In this document: positions 17,865 to 25,938 of the stretch, in pieces | Position numbering within the stretch: position 1 is the stretch's first letter | Layout of the letters: each line of letters starts with the position of its first letter | Origin: Bin87 sp965203985 | Lineage (GTDB): Bacteria > Chloroflexota > Dehalococcoidia > Lucifugimonadales > UBA3495 | Reading direction: 5' to 3' | Length of the DNA: 64,000 nt | NCBI GenBank assembly: GCA_965203985.1 | Contig: CBDBDS010000010.1 | Coordinates: forward strand, 124,001 to 188,000 | Translations under genes and position numbers: made by a program | The notes under the pieces: generated by a model | The model's database searches: none | What the model was told of the DNA's origin: nothing | The model's input: only the letters and a program-made list of their open reading frames with translations

Positions 17865-17873
17865 TGCTATAAT
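17865..17873 (+). promoter_or_regulatory. Extended -10 promoter for pdxA
   Basis: TGCTATAAT lies 49 bases before the pdxA start, identical to the element before tsaD. A TTGGCA (17847-17852) sits 15 bases upstream and could act as a short-spaced -35 box. Confidence 0.6.
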
Positions 17874-17922
17874 TTGCGGCCAATCGGCCGGGCGCAAATT
17901 GCACTGATGGACGAGGCGTGAC

Positions 17923-18966
17923 ATGGTATCTGGGACGGAAAACGAAACGATGCGGCCGGCGATAGCGATCACCATGGGCGACCCGTGCGGCATCGGCCCG
18001 GAGGTGGTGGTCAAGGCCCTGGCTGACCCTCGGGTGTACGCTGCGTGTCGACCCGTGGTGGTGGGCAACGTTCACGCCATGGAAGAGGCGGCCCGGTTGA
18101 CCGGACTCCCGATGGGCATCAACCACACCGACGATCCCACTTCGGCCGGCGAGAACCCTTCGGTGGTGGACGTGGTGGACATCGGAAATCTCAACCCGGA
18201 GGACATCACCGTCGGCCAGTTGAGCGTCCCGTGTGGCAAGGCGGCCATGGAATGGGTCAGCAAAGCGGGGCAACTGGCGATGGCCGGCGTGGTCGACGGC
18301 CTGGCGACGGCTCCGTTGAACAAGGAAGCCGCCGCGCTGGCCGGCTACGAAGCCATCGGGCACATGGAGCTGCTGCAGGAGCTTTCGGGAGCCAAAACCG
18401 TCGCCACGATGCTGATGGCCAAGAACCTGCGGGTCGTGCACCTGACGACACACCGATCGTTGCGGGTAGCCTGCGACTACGTGAAGAAGGACCGCATCCT
18501 CGATTACCTGCGGCTGACCGACGACAACTTCCGACAGTGGGGATTTGCGAATCCCCGGATTGGCGTCGCTGCATTGAATCCCCACGGCAGCGACGGTGGC
18601 CTGCTGGGTAGCGAGGAAGCGGAAGAGATCGCGCCGGCGGTGCAGCAGGCACAGAGTGAAGGCATCAATGCTATCGGGCCGGTGCCGGCCGACATCATCT
18701 TCCACCAGGCTATCCAGGACCGATACGACGTGACGCTGTGCATGTACCACGACCAGGGGCACATCCCGGTCAAGGTGTACGGCTTCGAGGAGAGCATCAC
18801 CGCCAACCTGGGGTTGCCGTTCATCCGCACGTCGGTGGACCACGGGACGGCGTTTGACATAGCCGGCAAGAACCTGGCGGACCACACGTCGATGGTGGAA
18901 TCGATTCGGATGGCGGTGGCCTTCGCCCGGGGCGACGGGCTGACGGACGGCTGGGGCGAGGGTTAA
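17923..18966 (+). CDS. pdxA: PdxA family 4-phospho-hydroxy acid dehydrogenase
   Basis: PdxA proteins are NAD(P)- and metal-dependent dehydrogenases that oxidise and decarboxylate 4-hydroxythreonine phosphate in vitamin B6 synthesis; a sister group (PdxA2) acts on threonate or erythronate phosphates. The 347-aa protein begins ITMGDPCGIGPEVVVKAL and carries APLNKEA, the metal-site YHDQGHIPVK and TSVDHGTAFDIAG. The usual GHTE is GHME here, so B6 synthesis is not certain. GAGGCG precedes the ATG. The next gene starts 4 bases after the stop. Confidence 0.88.
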   Translation: MVSGTENETMRPAIAITMGDPCGIGPEVVVKALADPRVYAACRPVVVGNVHAMEEAARLTGLPMGINHTDDPTSAGENPSVVDVVDIGNLNPEDITVGQLSVPCGKAAMEWVSKAGQLAMAGVVDGLATAPLNKEAAALAGYEAIGHMELLQELSGAKTVATMLMAKNLRVVHLTTHRSLRVACDYVKKDRILDYLRLTDDNFRQWGFANPRIGVAALNPHGSDGGLLGSEEAEEIAPAVQQAQSEGINAIGPVPADIIFHQAIQDRYDVTLCMYHDQGHIPVKVYGFEESITANLGLPFIRTSVDHGTAFDIAGKNLADHTSMVESIRMAVAFARGDGLTDGWGEG

Positions 18967-18970
18967 CGCT

Positions 18971-19516
18971 ATGAGTACCACCGCACCGGATTTGCCGGCG
19001 CACGGCATTCAAAGTACCGAAGACCGTCTCCGGATCAGTTTGCGTATGATCATCCAGGCCCGCGAAGAACTGAAGATGGGTAGCCGCTTGCAGGCGGGTG
19101 AAAAAGCCTGGGGCGCCGTGGTGCACCCAGTGAAAGCCATCGCCGAACAGCGCGGCTGGCAGCATAAGTCCCATCAGGACGTGCACGCCGTACTTAGCCA
19201 GCTCGTGTTGGAATTCGGTTTTGATAGTGACCAAGTGCAGGCTCTTTCGGAAGCGTACCGCGTGGGCCACGAGAATTTTTACGAAAATTTCCGCAGCCCG
19301 GAAGAGTTGTCCGAGATGATTGACGGAGTTGAGCGGGTAACGGAGGCGTTGATCGACCTGACGACAATGCCGCCGCGTCAGTTCACCATCACCAGCAACG
19401 TTCAGTTGCGACGGTTACGCCGCCTCACCGGCAATGACAGCCTGGAGATCGGCGATACGTCCGACGTGGGATTTTCCCTGGGGCGCGGCCTTGCTGATGG
19501 TCGGGGTGAGGAGTAG
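18971..19516 (+). CDS. PaREP1-like helical protein
   Basis: The 181-aa protein has the pattern of PaREP1/HEPN-like proteins: two amphipathic helices around REELKMGSRLQAGEKAWGA, then VVHPVKAIAEQRGW and HKSHQDVH. It is clearly homologous to the pair at 25.1-26.4 kb, which share GDRVQASDKASGAV, VKAIAEDRNWRHRSH and the NYYEDW/NFYENF block. The biochemical role of the family is unknown. It lies 4 bases after pdxA and 4 bases before proC, a firmly coupled position. Confidence 0.6.
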   Translation: MSTTAPDLPAHGIQSTEDRLRISLRMIIQAREELKMGSRLQAGEKAWGAVVHPVKAIAEQRGWQHKSHQDVHAVLSQLVLEFGFDSDQVQALSEAYRVGHENFYENFRSPEELSEMIDGVERVTEALIDLTTMPPRQFTITSNVQLRRLRRLTGNDSLEIGDTSDVGFSLGRGLADGRGEE

Positions 19517-19520
19517 GACG

Positions 19521-20324
19521 ATGAACATCGGGTTTATCGGCGGCGGAACGATGGCCGAGGCCATCCTGGGCGGAATGCTCAACGCCGGCGTCGCCGACGC
19601 CGGCGACGTGATGGTTGGCGAACCCGTTCCCGCGCGGCGAGACTACCTTGCCGAGCGGTATGGGGTGGCGGTCTCGGGCGAAAACGGCGCCGTGGTCGAC
19701 GCATCCGAACTGGTTACTCTGGCAGTAAAACCGCAGGACCTCCCGAAGGTGTACTCCGACATCGGCGGTTCGTTCGGCGGCGGTAAGTCGCTGATGTCCA
19801 TCGTAGCCGGCGCCACGATGACTTCGCTGGCCAACGGGATGAAGCACGATGGCATCATCCGCGTCATGCCCAACACGCCGGCGCAGATCGGCGAAGGCAT
19901 GACCATGTGGACCTGCGCGCCGTCGGTGAGCGAGGCGCACCGACAGGCCACCGACGCCATGCTTTCCACCATCGGTGACGCGATTTACGTCGACGACGAG
20001 AAATACCTGGACATGGCGACGGCGCTCAGCGCCAGCGGTCCGGCTTACGTGTTCCTGATCGTTGAGGCCCTGATTGACGCCGGCGTGTACGTGGGATTGC
20101 CCCGCGACGTGTCCCGGCGAATGGCGTTGCAGATGGTCAGAGGCAGCGTGCAGTTGGTCTCCGAGACGGGCCGGCATCCCGGCGAGCTCAAAGACATGGT
20201 GACGTCGCCGGGCGGCACCACGGCGGAAGGACTGCAAGCCCTGGAACGCGCCGGCGTGCCGGCAGCATTGGTCGATGCAGTAAACGCCGCGTACCTGAAA
20301 TCCGTAAGGCTGGGCCAGGGCTAG
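19521..20324 (+). CDS. proC: Pyrroline-5-carboxylate reductase ProC
   Basis: ProC reduces pyrroline-5-carboxylate to proline with NAD(P)H. The protein opens with the Rossmann motif MNIGFIGGGTMAEAIL. It carries VKPQDL, VMPNTPAQIGEGMT and the C-terminal signature GELKDMVTSPGGTTAEGL near residue 230. The start at 19521 follows GAGGAG; the frame upstream of it overlaps the previous gene and is not conserved. At 267 aa it has the normal length. Confidence 0.95.
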   Translation: MNIGFIGGGTMAEAILGGMLNAGVADAGDVMVGEPVPARRDYLAERYGVAVSGENGAVVDASELVTLAVKPQDLPKVYSDIGGSFGGGKSLMSIVAGATMTSLANGMKHDGIIRVMPNTPAQIGEGMTMWTCAPSVSEAHRQATDAMLSTIGDAIYVDDEKYLDMATALSASGPAYVFLIVEALIDAGVYVGLPRDVSRRMALQMVRGSVQLVSETGRHPGELKDMVTSPGGTTAEGLQALERAGVPAALVDAVNAAYLKSVRLGQG

Positions 20325-20351
20325 GTTCCTGAGGCTACCCGGCAATTCATC

Positions 20352-20627
20352 ATGCTCCAGCTCATCAGTTTATTCATCACGCTGTGCTACCTGCTGCTGC
20401 TGGCCCGGATCATCCTGGGGTTCGTGGTGCAGTACATGACCATGCAGGGGAACGGCGCGCCGGACGTCCTGGTTCGCCTGTATGACGTGGTGTTTTCACT
20501 GACCGAGCCGGTGCTGGGGCCGATCCGGCGCATGCTGCCCCAGACCGGCATGATCGATTTCAGCCCGTTGGTGGTGATGATCGTGCTGGTGGTGATCCAG
20601 TACGCACTGGGCGCGTTATTAGCGTAG
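20352..20627 (+). CDS. YggT family membrane protein
   Basis: A 91-aa protein with two transmembrane helices, at about residues 3-25 and 70-90, and the conserved EPVLGPIRRMLPQTGMIDFSP block between them. YggT proteins are small inner-membrane proteins linked to osmotic tolerance and, in some bacteria, to division-site organisation. It follows proC by 27 bases, a widespread gene order. Confidence 0.88.
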   Translation: MLQLISLFITLCYLLLLARIILGFVVQYMTMQGNGAPDVLVRLYDVVFSLTEPVLGPIRRMLPQTGMIDFSPLVVMIVLVVIQYALGALLA

Positions 20628-20669
20628 GGTCTAACTCGGCCCCGCAATAAGGCGCAAAGGAGAGCGCTG

Positions 20670-21320
20670 GTGTCCGGATCAACGTCTCGGTCGCGGCGCG
20701 GACCCTGGACAGCGGGCGGTCTCCGTCCGGCGGACTTACTGCGGCTGCGATCGGCATACGCTGGCGAATTGCCCGATACCACAAGTGCGTCGCCGAGCCT
20801 GGTGATCCTCTGCGGGTTGCCCGGCACCGGAAAGTCCCATTTCGCCAGGGAATTGATTCGCAGCGCGCCGTTCGTGTGGCTCAACAGCGACCGGACCCGA
20901 AAGCTGCTGGTGGACAGGCCGAGCTACAGCCGCCGGGAGCACCGCCGCGTTTTCTCCGCCATGCACGTGCTCACCAAAGGATACCTACGTGACGGGTATT
21001 CGGTGGTGTTCGACGCGACCAACCTCAACGAGAACGTGCGGCGGCCGCTGTATGACTCGGCGGATGAGGTTGGCGTCGAACCGCTGATAATCCGGTTCAC
21101 CGCGCCGGCGGAACTGGTGCGCCGTCGCCTGACGGATCGAGCCGAGGGCGTTGGTGAAGCCTCGCAGAGCGACGCTACATGGGACATTTACTCGCGCATG
21201 GCCGTTGCGGACCAGCCGGTGCCCCGGCCGCATCTGCTGGTCACGGGTCCGGAGGACGTCGCCGATGTGTTGCAGGAGACGCTGCGACGGACGGGATTCC
21301 ATCGGCGCGATCGGACATGA
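20670..21320 (+). CDS. P-loop kinase (zeta toxin/polynucleotide kinase-like)
   Basis: A 216-aa ATPase with Walker A GLPGTGKS near residues 49-56. A downstream FDATNLNENVRRPLY and an RFTAPAELVRRRL lid segment are typical of the AAA_33 kinase group, which includes polynucleotide kinases, zeta-type kinases and small-molecule kinases. The GTG start follows AAAGGAGAG. No antitoxin-like partner is next to it, so a zeta toxin role is not supported beyond the fold. Confidence 0.75.
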   Translation: MSGSTSRSRRGPWTAGGLRPADLLRLRSAYAGELPDTTSASPSLVILCGLPGTGKSHFARELIRSAPFVWLNSDRTRKLLVDRPSYSRREHRRVFSAMHVLTKGYLRDGYSVVFDATNLNENVRRPLYDSADEVGVEPLIIRFTAPAELVRRRLTDRAEGVGEASQSDATWDIYSRMAVADQPVPRPHLLVTGPEDVADVLQETLRRTGFHRRDRT

Positions 21321-21345
21321 TCTTTGGCGCCGGAGCCGAGTGCAG

Positions 21346-21783
21346 TCATCCGGTACCCAGCGTGAAGTCTGCATCCCGAACCGTGAACTCCAGCCTGTCA
21401 TCCGTGGGGTCGTAGTCCATACGCCAGCGGCGGATGACATCTCGGCCCAGCAGCGAAGGGAGCCGAGTGCCCACATCTCCCGGCTTGGCGATGTTCACGC
21501 TGATCCGGTAGCCGTGGCGTTGCTGTGCCGAGTGGTCGGTGAACAATAGGACGGCTGGTTCCGGGAAGTAGATTGACCGGCCGCCGATTCCCAGCGCGGC
21601 CACGCTGTTCTCCAGCAGGTCAAAAGGGACGCCCATGTCCAAACCGTCGCGCGGATGCAGATACGTCGCGCCGGCCCCGGTGTCCACGAGGAAAGTGATG
21701 TCCATAGCCACGCCTAACCGAGGCAGCGCCAGGCTGCCATCAACAAGAGGGCGGGCCAAAATACCCAATGCACCGACAATCAT
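21346..21783 (-). CDS. Retropepsin-like aspartic protease
   Basis: A 145-aa single-domain protein with FLVDTGAGATYL, the catalytic Asp-Thr-Gly of clan AA proteases, and a closing LLGRDVIRRWRM flap-end motif seen in bacterial retropepsin-like proteins. Such proteases act as homodimers. No signal peptide or membrane anchor is visible. The ATG at 21783 overlaps the TGA of the upstream DUF5678-like gene (ATGA), so the pair is translationally coupled; a start at 21801 would give a larger overlap. Confidence 0.8.
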   Translation of the reverse strand: MIVGALGILARPLVDGSLALPRLGVAMDITFLVDTGAGATYLHPRDGLDMGVPFDLLENSVAALGIGGRSIYFPEPAVLLFTDHSAQQRHGYRISVNIAKPGDVGTRLPSLLGRDVIRRWRMDYDPTDDRLEFTVRDADFTLGTG

Positions 21784-22097
21784 ACGACCATAGGCCCCCA
21801 TTCCACGTCCAGGAAGTCAGTGACGACCTCCTTGCGGGGGATGCCTTGTTCATCAATGCGCTGCAACAGTTCCTCCAGAGTATCGGCGATGATCAACACG
21901 TCGCCCGGCCCCATGGCGGCGAACTTGTCGGGATACAGTTTCCGCAGTGCCTCGCCCTGTCCAAAGAAACGCTTGACCAACTCGCTCCGCGCGGCCTGCT
22001 TTTCTGCGAACGCCTTCAGGCTGCCGTACTCTGCTATGAGTAGCTCAACATAGCCCTCCGGCGGCGGCCCTTTGACTATAACCTTCCGTTCCGACAT
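21780..22097 (-). CDS. DUF5678-like small protein coupled to the protease
   Basis: A 105-aa protein from ATG 22097, which has GGAGGAG 5 bases upstream. The C-terminal half (LYPDKFAAMGPGDVLI, then TLEELLQRIDEQGI) has the look of DUF5678, a small domain often encoded directly before a retropepsin-like protease. The N-terminal half is helical and charged. Its function is unknown; the gene order suggests that it is a substrate, inhibitor or partner of the protease. Confidence 0.55.
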   Translation of the reverse strand: MSERKVIVKGPPPEGYVELLIAEYGSLKAFAEKQAARSELVKRFFGQGEALRKLYPDKFAAMGPGDVLIIADTLEELLQRIDEQGIPRKEVVTDFLDVEWGPMVV

Positions 22098-22169
22098 TGC
22101 GCTCCTCCGATTGGCTTCACCCTCGGCTGGCATCGCTGCAATCAACATTCTAGCATTCGCATCGATCCA

Positions 22170-25061
22170 CTACCCTGCCCGCTCCAAGTTCAGCGCCAAC
22201 AACCTTTCGAGGATCTCCCCGTCCGCCAGATCCGCCGGCCAGCCGTAGGCGTCGGCTACCGCCGCGTCCAGTCTCGCGTGAGCCAAGTCCAGCCACGTCG
22301 GCCGCTGGTTGTACAGGTTGGTCAGCGTCCGCCGGCGCAGTTCCGCCGCGCTGGCCCCATCCGGATTCAGCCAGCCTTCCCGCAGCGAGTTCAACTCCGC
22401 CGCGATTGCGCCGATGGCCTCGCGCTGCGCGTTTGTGGGATGCGGAAAGGGGAAGGTTTCAAAGCAGGTGGTGGGCGTATAGCGCGGGCGGGTTTCCAAC
22501 TGCGTGCCCATCGCCAAAGCCCAAACCTCGTGGTGACGGGAGTGCAGGACGCCAAAGGTGTGGTCATCGTCGCTGGCGATAGCGACAACCGCACTATCGG
22601 GAAGCGTATCCGGTGTCGTCCACACAAATACCCTATACTTCGAGACTCTAGGGGTAACTATAAACCGATTCAGCGAACTGACGGCAGACCTCAAATCTTC
22701 CCCGCTACGTCCCAATCTCCACCAGTAAGTGCGCCTTTGGCGGTCGCGATTCTTTTCCCGAACCGGACGCACGTGGGCATTCACATACTCGAAAGGAGCT
22801 TCGTACAGGGCTGCCTCATCGTGAGACATGGTGCCAAAGTCGATTATCCACATCCCTCGGGGACGGTCGGTAATATCTTTGCCGTTGACCCAAGGGCTAA
22901 TGACCACACGGTTACTCTTGTTGTGGGGATTCGGGCCATCGAGCATTTCTTTGGCCAATGCACCAGGAATGTCAAAAGCACCGACTTTGACGGGTCCCTG
23001 AAATGCTATGTTCAGGTTGCTCGACAATTTTCGGGCAACAGTCAGATCCGCCCCCGATGTGAGGTTGGCATTTATCGCTGCTACTGGCTGGCCGTCCAGT
23101 TCCCGGATCACTTCGGAACTGTCGTCGAAGCCTACGATGGAAATATGTACCGCCGCGCCTTCCAGCACCCAGGGATGGTCCGACCAGGCCATGAAAATGT
23201 CGCCGGTTTCCTTGATGCGTTGCAACACCCGGCGGTTGGCGCCGCCCCGTATCCCCTGCGTTGCCAGCAATCCGGCCCGCTTGACCTTGCCCGCTTCAAT
23301 CATCCGCTGCGCCTTGTCGAACCAGTAGCAAACCAGGTCGGCTTTAGCCGGCACTCGCCGGTCATACCAATTGAACAAGGCATCGACGTATTCATCGCTC
23401 AACCCGGTGCGGAGCAGCTTGCCGCCCAAAAACGGCGGGTTGCCCACGATAAACTCCGCCGCCGGCCACTCCGGTTCCGTGGGGTTGTCGGGGTCGCTCA
23501 GGTCAAGGATGGCGTCCGTCTGTCGTATCGTGTCCAGCGGCGTCAGGATGGGCCGCTGGGTGTAGGGGAAACCGTTGGCCTGGTGCCACTGGATGTAGCC
23601 GATCCACAGGGCAGTGCGCGCCAGTTCCGCCGCGTAGTGGTTGATTTCCAGCCCCACCATCTGGTTGGGCCGCACCGTGGGCGTCAGGCCGGTCCAGCCC
23701 CGGGCGGCGGCGAAGTCGATGACCGTCAGCTCCAAATCCAGCAGCGAGCGCAGGGCGATGTAGAGGAAGTTGCCGCTGCCGCAGGCCGGGTCCAGCACCG
23801 TAACCGAGGCCAGCCGCCGGCGGAACGCCTCCAGGCGCGCCTGCGCCGGGGAATTGTCAGAAGCAGGATTTTCAAGATTTTCGGATTGCCCGGATTGCGG
23901 GCGATAATCCGGTAAATCCCGTAATCCGGCCAATCCTGCTTCTGACGATTCGGATTGCCCGGAACGCCGGCCATAATCCTGATAATCCTCTAATCCCGAA
24001 AATCCTGCTTCTGACGGTCCCACTTCCTCCAGCAGTTCCTCAATCTCAGCCCGCACCGTCTCCCATTCCCGGCGCAGGGGCGTCATCACCACCGGCTCCA
24101 CCACCAGCTCGATGTCGTCCGCGCCGGTATAGTGCGCCCCCGTCTGCGCCCGCTTGGATGCGTCCAACGCTCGCTCGAACAGCGTCCCGAATATGGACGG
24201 CTCGATGCTGCGCCAGTTGGCGACGACGGCCTCGCCGAGACGCTGCATCGCGCCGCCGCTGAGTTCTACCGGCGTGTCGCCCCGGAACAGGTCGCCGTTG
24301 AAGTGGGCGATTTCTTGCGTGCCGAATAACCCGCCCTCGGCCATCTGGTCAAAGAGGTTAGCCAGGGCCCGGTTGGACAGGTCGGGGCGCTGCCGGTTGG
24401 CGTGCAGGATGTCGGAAAGTATGTCCTCGGGCAACAAGCCCGCATCCTCCGCGTAAAGGCAGAAAACGATCCGGTTCAGGTAGCGGGCCAGCAGTTCCGG
24501 GTCAGCGGTATGCCCCTCCATATCGGCGACGATCTGGCCGAACAACCGAGCGGTGTCTTGGGTGACGGCGGCGACGCTGCGTTGGGGTCGCAATGCGTCC
24601 GGATTGTGGAAAAGGTTGCGCAGCAACTCCAGTTTCGCCGGTTCGACCAGTTCGGACAGCGGGATATTGTGCTGTACCAGTTCCATTCCCCGGAAGTTGG
24701 TTTCAATGCGTATGGTCTCGAAAGACGAGGCCACGATGAGCGGCGGATTGTTAAGGTGGCGGGCGTAGCCCACCGCCTGGACCACGGCTTCGCTCAGCTG
24801 ACGGTCCCGTCCTTTGAATTCCCAGACGAAATGGTCTTCCAGGTAGGCGTCGGCGAACCCGCCGGGCACGCGCTTCTCGAGGGTGAAGACTTCCGAATTG
24901 CCGTAGGATACCGGGGTATGATGCCCTACCATCCCGCAGATGTCGTAGAACATCTCCGGCGCGGCCTGCTTTTCGCCAAAGTCTGCGCCGTCCCACTTGA
25001 CGATGAAATCACGCGGGGTAATTGTCGGCAGTAACGGCATCATAGGGATCGTTGTGGTCAA
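22170..25061 (-). CDS. MmeI-type (Type IIL) restriction-modification enzyme
   Basis: The 963-aa protein combines nuclease and adenine methyltransferase. Residues 71-83 hold D-X9-ExK (ADAYLEDHFVWEFK), the spacing of the MmeI nuclease. A helical spacer contains FGTLFERALDASKRAQTGAHYT. SAM motif I is LDPACGSGNFLY and the catalytic motif is NPPF (FIVGNPPFLGGK). A target-recognition region and C-terminal domain follow (FETFPFPHP). In this family one chain cuts and methylates one strand, and the recognition domain sets specificity. TTG at 25061 and ATG at 25043 are both possible starts and neither has a clear ribosome binding site. Residues of about 350-402 are encoded by an inverted-repeat element absent from the family. 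Confidence 0.85.
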   Translation of the reverse strand: MTTTIPMMPLLPTITPRDFIVKWDGADFGEKQAAPEMFYDICGMVGHHTPVSYGNSEVFTLEKRVPGGFADAYLEDHFVWEFKGRDRQLSEAVVQAVGYARHLNNPPLIVASSFETIRIETNFRGMELVQHNIPLSELVEPAKLELLRNLFHNPDALRPQRSVAAVTQDTARLFGQIVADMEGHTADPELLARYLNRIVFCLYAEDAGLLPEDILSDILHANRQRPDLSNRALANLFDQMAEGGLFGTQEIAHFNGDLFRGDTPVELSGGAMQRLGEAVVANWRSIEPSIFGTLFERALDASKRAQTGAHYTGADDIELVVEPVVMTPLRREWETVRAEIEELLEEVGPSEAGFSGLEDYQDYGRRSGQSESSEAGLAGLRDLPDYRPQSGQSENLENPASDNSPAQARLEAFRRRLASVTVLDPACGSGNFLYIALRSLLDLELTVIDFAAARGWTGLTPTVRPNQMVGLEINHYAAELARTALWIGYIQWHQANGFPYTQRPILTPLDTIRQTDAILDLSDPDNPTEPEWPAAEFIVGNPPFLGGKLLRTGLSDEYVDALFNWYDRRVPAKADLVCYWFDKAQRMIEAGKVKRAGLLATQGIRGGANRRVLQRIKETGDIFMAWSDHPWVLEGAAVHISIVGFDDSSEVIRELDGQPVAAINANLTSGADLTVARKLSSNLNIAFQGPVKVGAFDIPGALAKEMLDGPNPHNKSNRVVISPWVNGKDITDRPRGMWIIDFGTMSHDEAALYEAPFEYVNAHVRPVREKNRDRQRRTYWWRLGRSGEDLRSAVSSLNRFIVTPRVSKYRVFVWTTPDTLPDSAVVAIASDDDHTFGVLHSRHHEVWALAMGTQLETRPRYTPTTCFETFPFPHPTNAQREAIGAIAAELNSLREGWLNPDGASAAELRRRTLTNLYNQRPTWLDLAHARLDAAVADAYGWPADLADGEILERLLALNLERAG
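23856..24015. mobile_element. 160-bp inverted-repeat (MITE-like) element inside the MmeI-type gene
   Basis: The element begins with GTCAGAAGCAGGATTTTC and ends with its exact reverse complement, GAAAATCCTGCTTCTGAC: 18-bp perfect terminal inverted repeats. The 15-bp end AATCCTGCTTCTGAC also occurs at 23932-23946, 69 bases before the right end, which marks a direct 69-bp duplication. The interior is rich in GGATT/AATCC units able to fold. The host gene reads through it as SEAGFSGLEDY and SEAGLAGLRDL repeats. No clear target-site duplication was seen. Confidence 0.65.
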
Positions 25062-25079
25062 ACTATTGACGTTGAGTGT

Positions 25080-25586
25080 TCAGCGGGACGGGGGATTGAA
25101 GGGCGGCATGGGCGGGGGCAAGTCTATGCTTTCGTCGGCAAGGGCCTCTTCTTCCGAGAGGAGGAGGCGGTCGATGGTCCTTTGCTGCGCGGGAGTGGGT
25201 ACAAAGTCCCGGTTCGCTCCCCGTTCCCGTGCTTCCCACAACAGGGGGATCAGCGAATTAACCTCGGCAAGCAGGCTCGTTACCAATGCCTCGCCTAGCC
25301 AGTCCTCGTAGTAGTTGTCGTGCAACTGGTCAGCGATGGCCTGTAGATACAGTATTTGCGGGTGTTGGAACTCCTCGGCCAGCAAGCCAACAATATCCCG
25401 GCGCAAGTTGTGCGAGCGGTGCCGCCAATTCCGATCCTCGGCGATTGCTTTCACGGCTTGGGCCACGGCGCCGGAAGCCTTGTCTGAAGCCTGCACCCGG
25501 TCGCCCATGGTATGCAGCTCGTAATTGGCCTGCTCCATAAGGCGACGGCTGAGGTCGATGTGGCGATTGGCTTGCGCAATGGACAT
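25080..25586 (-). CDS. PaREP1-like protein, intact copy of a duplicated pair
   Basis: A 168-aa helical protein starting MSIAQANRHIDLSRRL at ATG 25586; the frame is open further upstream but overlaps the HicB gene. It has the core GDRVQASDKASGAVAQAVKA, HRSHNLRRDIV and a proline-rich end (PPPMPPFNPPSR). It is nearly identical to the frameshifted copy at 25939-26444 and distantly related to the gene at 18971. It ends 18 bases before the MmeI-type gene and is likely transcribed with it. Function unknown; similar helical families include nucleotide-binding and HEPN-like proteins. Confidence 0.6.
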   Translation of the reverse strand: MSIAQANRHIDLSRRLMEQANYELHTMGDRVQASDKASGAVAQAVKAIAEDRNWRHRSHNLRRDIVGLLAEEFQHPQILYLQAIADQLHDNYYEDWLGEALVTSLLAEVNSLIPLLWEARERGANRDFVPTPAQQRTIDRLLLSEEEALADESIDLPPPMPPFNPPSR

Positions 25587-25644
25587 GATGGATGTGTTTC
25601 CCAGCATCTCAGATGCTCGATCCGGCGGATGGCTTCCCGGTATC

Positions 25645-25890
25645 TCAGGGGATGGAGATGAGGGCCTCGACGAACAGCGGCCCATTGGAGTCGTGCGTAC
25701 AAATGCCGGTGGGCAGCGGGCGTCCGCGGTCTTCGTAGATTTCCAAGACTACCTCAAACGCATCTTCCGCGTTGGCTAGGCACTCCACGATGGTGTCGCC
25801 CTCGGTTATCAACTCCGGGAGCAGTGGGGAGGTGACGGTGTACCCGCCTTCAGGTTGAGGTTCCAGGACCAGGGGTATTCTTGCAATCAT
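25645..25890 (-). CDS. HicB-like antitoxin protein
   Basis: An 81-aa protein with the HicB half-RNase-H fold pattern: IPLVLEPQPEGGYTVTSPLLP, ELITEGDTIVECLANAEDAF and a short helical end. GGGAG precedes its ATG. HicB normally neutralises and co-represses with a neighbouring HicA mRNA interferase. No HicA frame was found on either side; the gene is flanked instead by the two PaREP1-like copies. It lacks an obvious helix-turn-helix extension. Confidence 0.75.
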   Translation of the reverse strand: MIARIPLVLEPQPEGGYTVTSPLLPELITEGDTIVECLANAEDAFEVVLEIYEDRGRPLPTGICTHDSNGPLFVEALISIP

Positions 25891-25938
25891 TGTCAGCTCC
25901 CGGCGCTTCTGTTTAATCTGGCCGACCCTGATAGTCGT

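Noticed and set aside
20670..21320. Zeta-type toxin
   Set aside because: Only the P-loop kinase fold is supported; no epsilon-like antitoxin is adjacent, so it is called a kinase.
22278..23915. 545-codon plus-strand frame over the restriction enzyme gene
   Set aside because: It is antisense to conserved MmeI-type motifs and has no recognisable domain.
23856..24015. CRISPR-like repeat array
   Set aside because: Repeats are inverted and overlapping with irregular spacing, lie inside a coding frame, and no cas genes are present.
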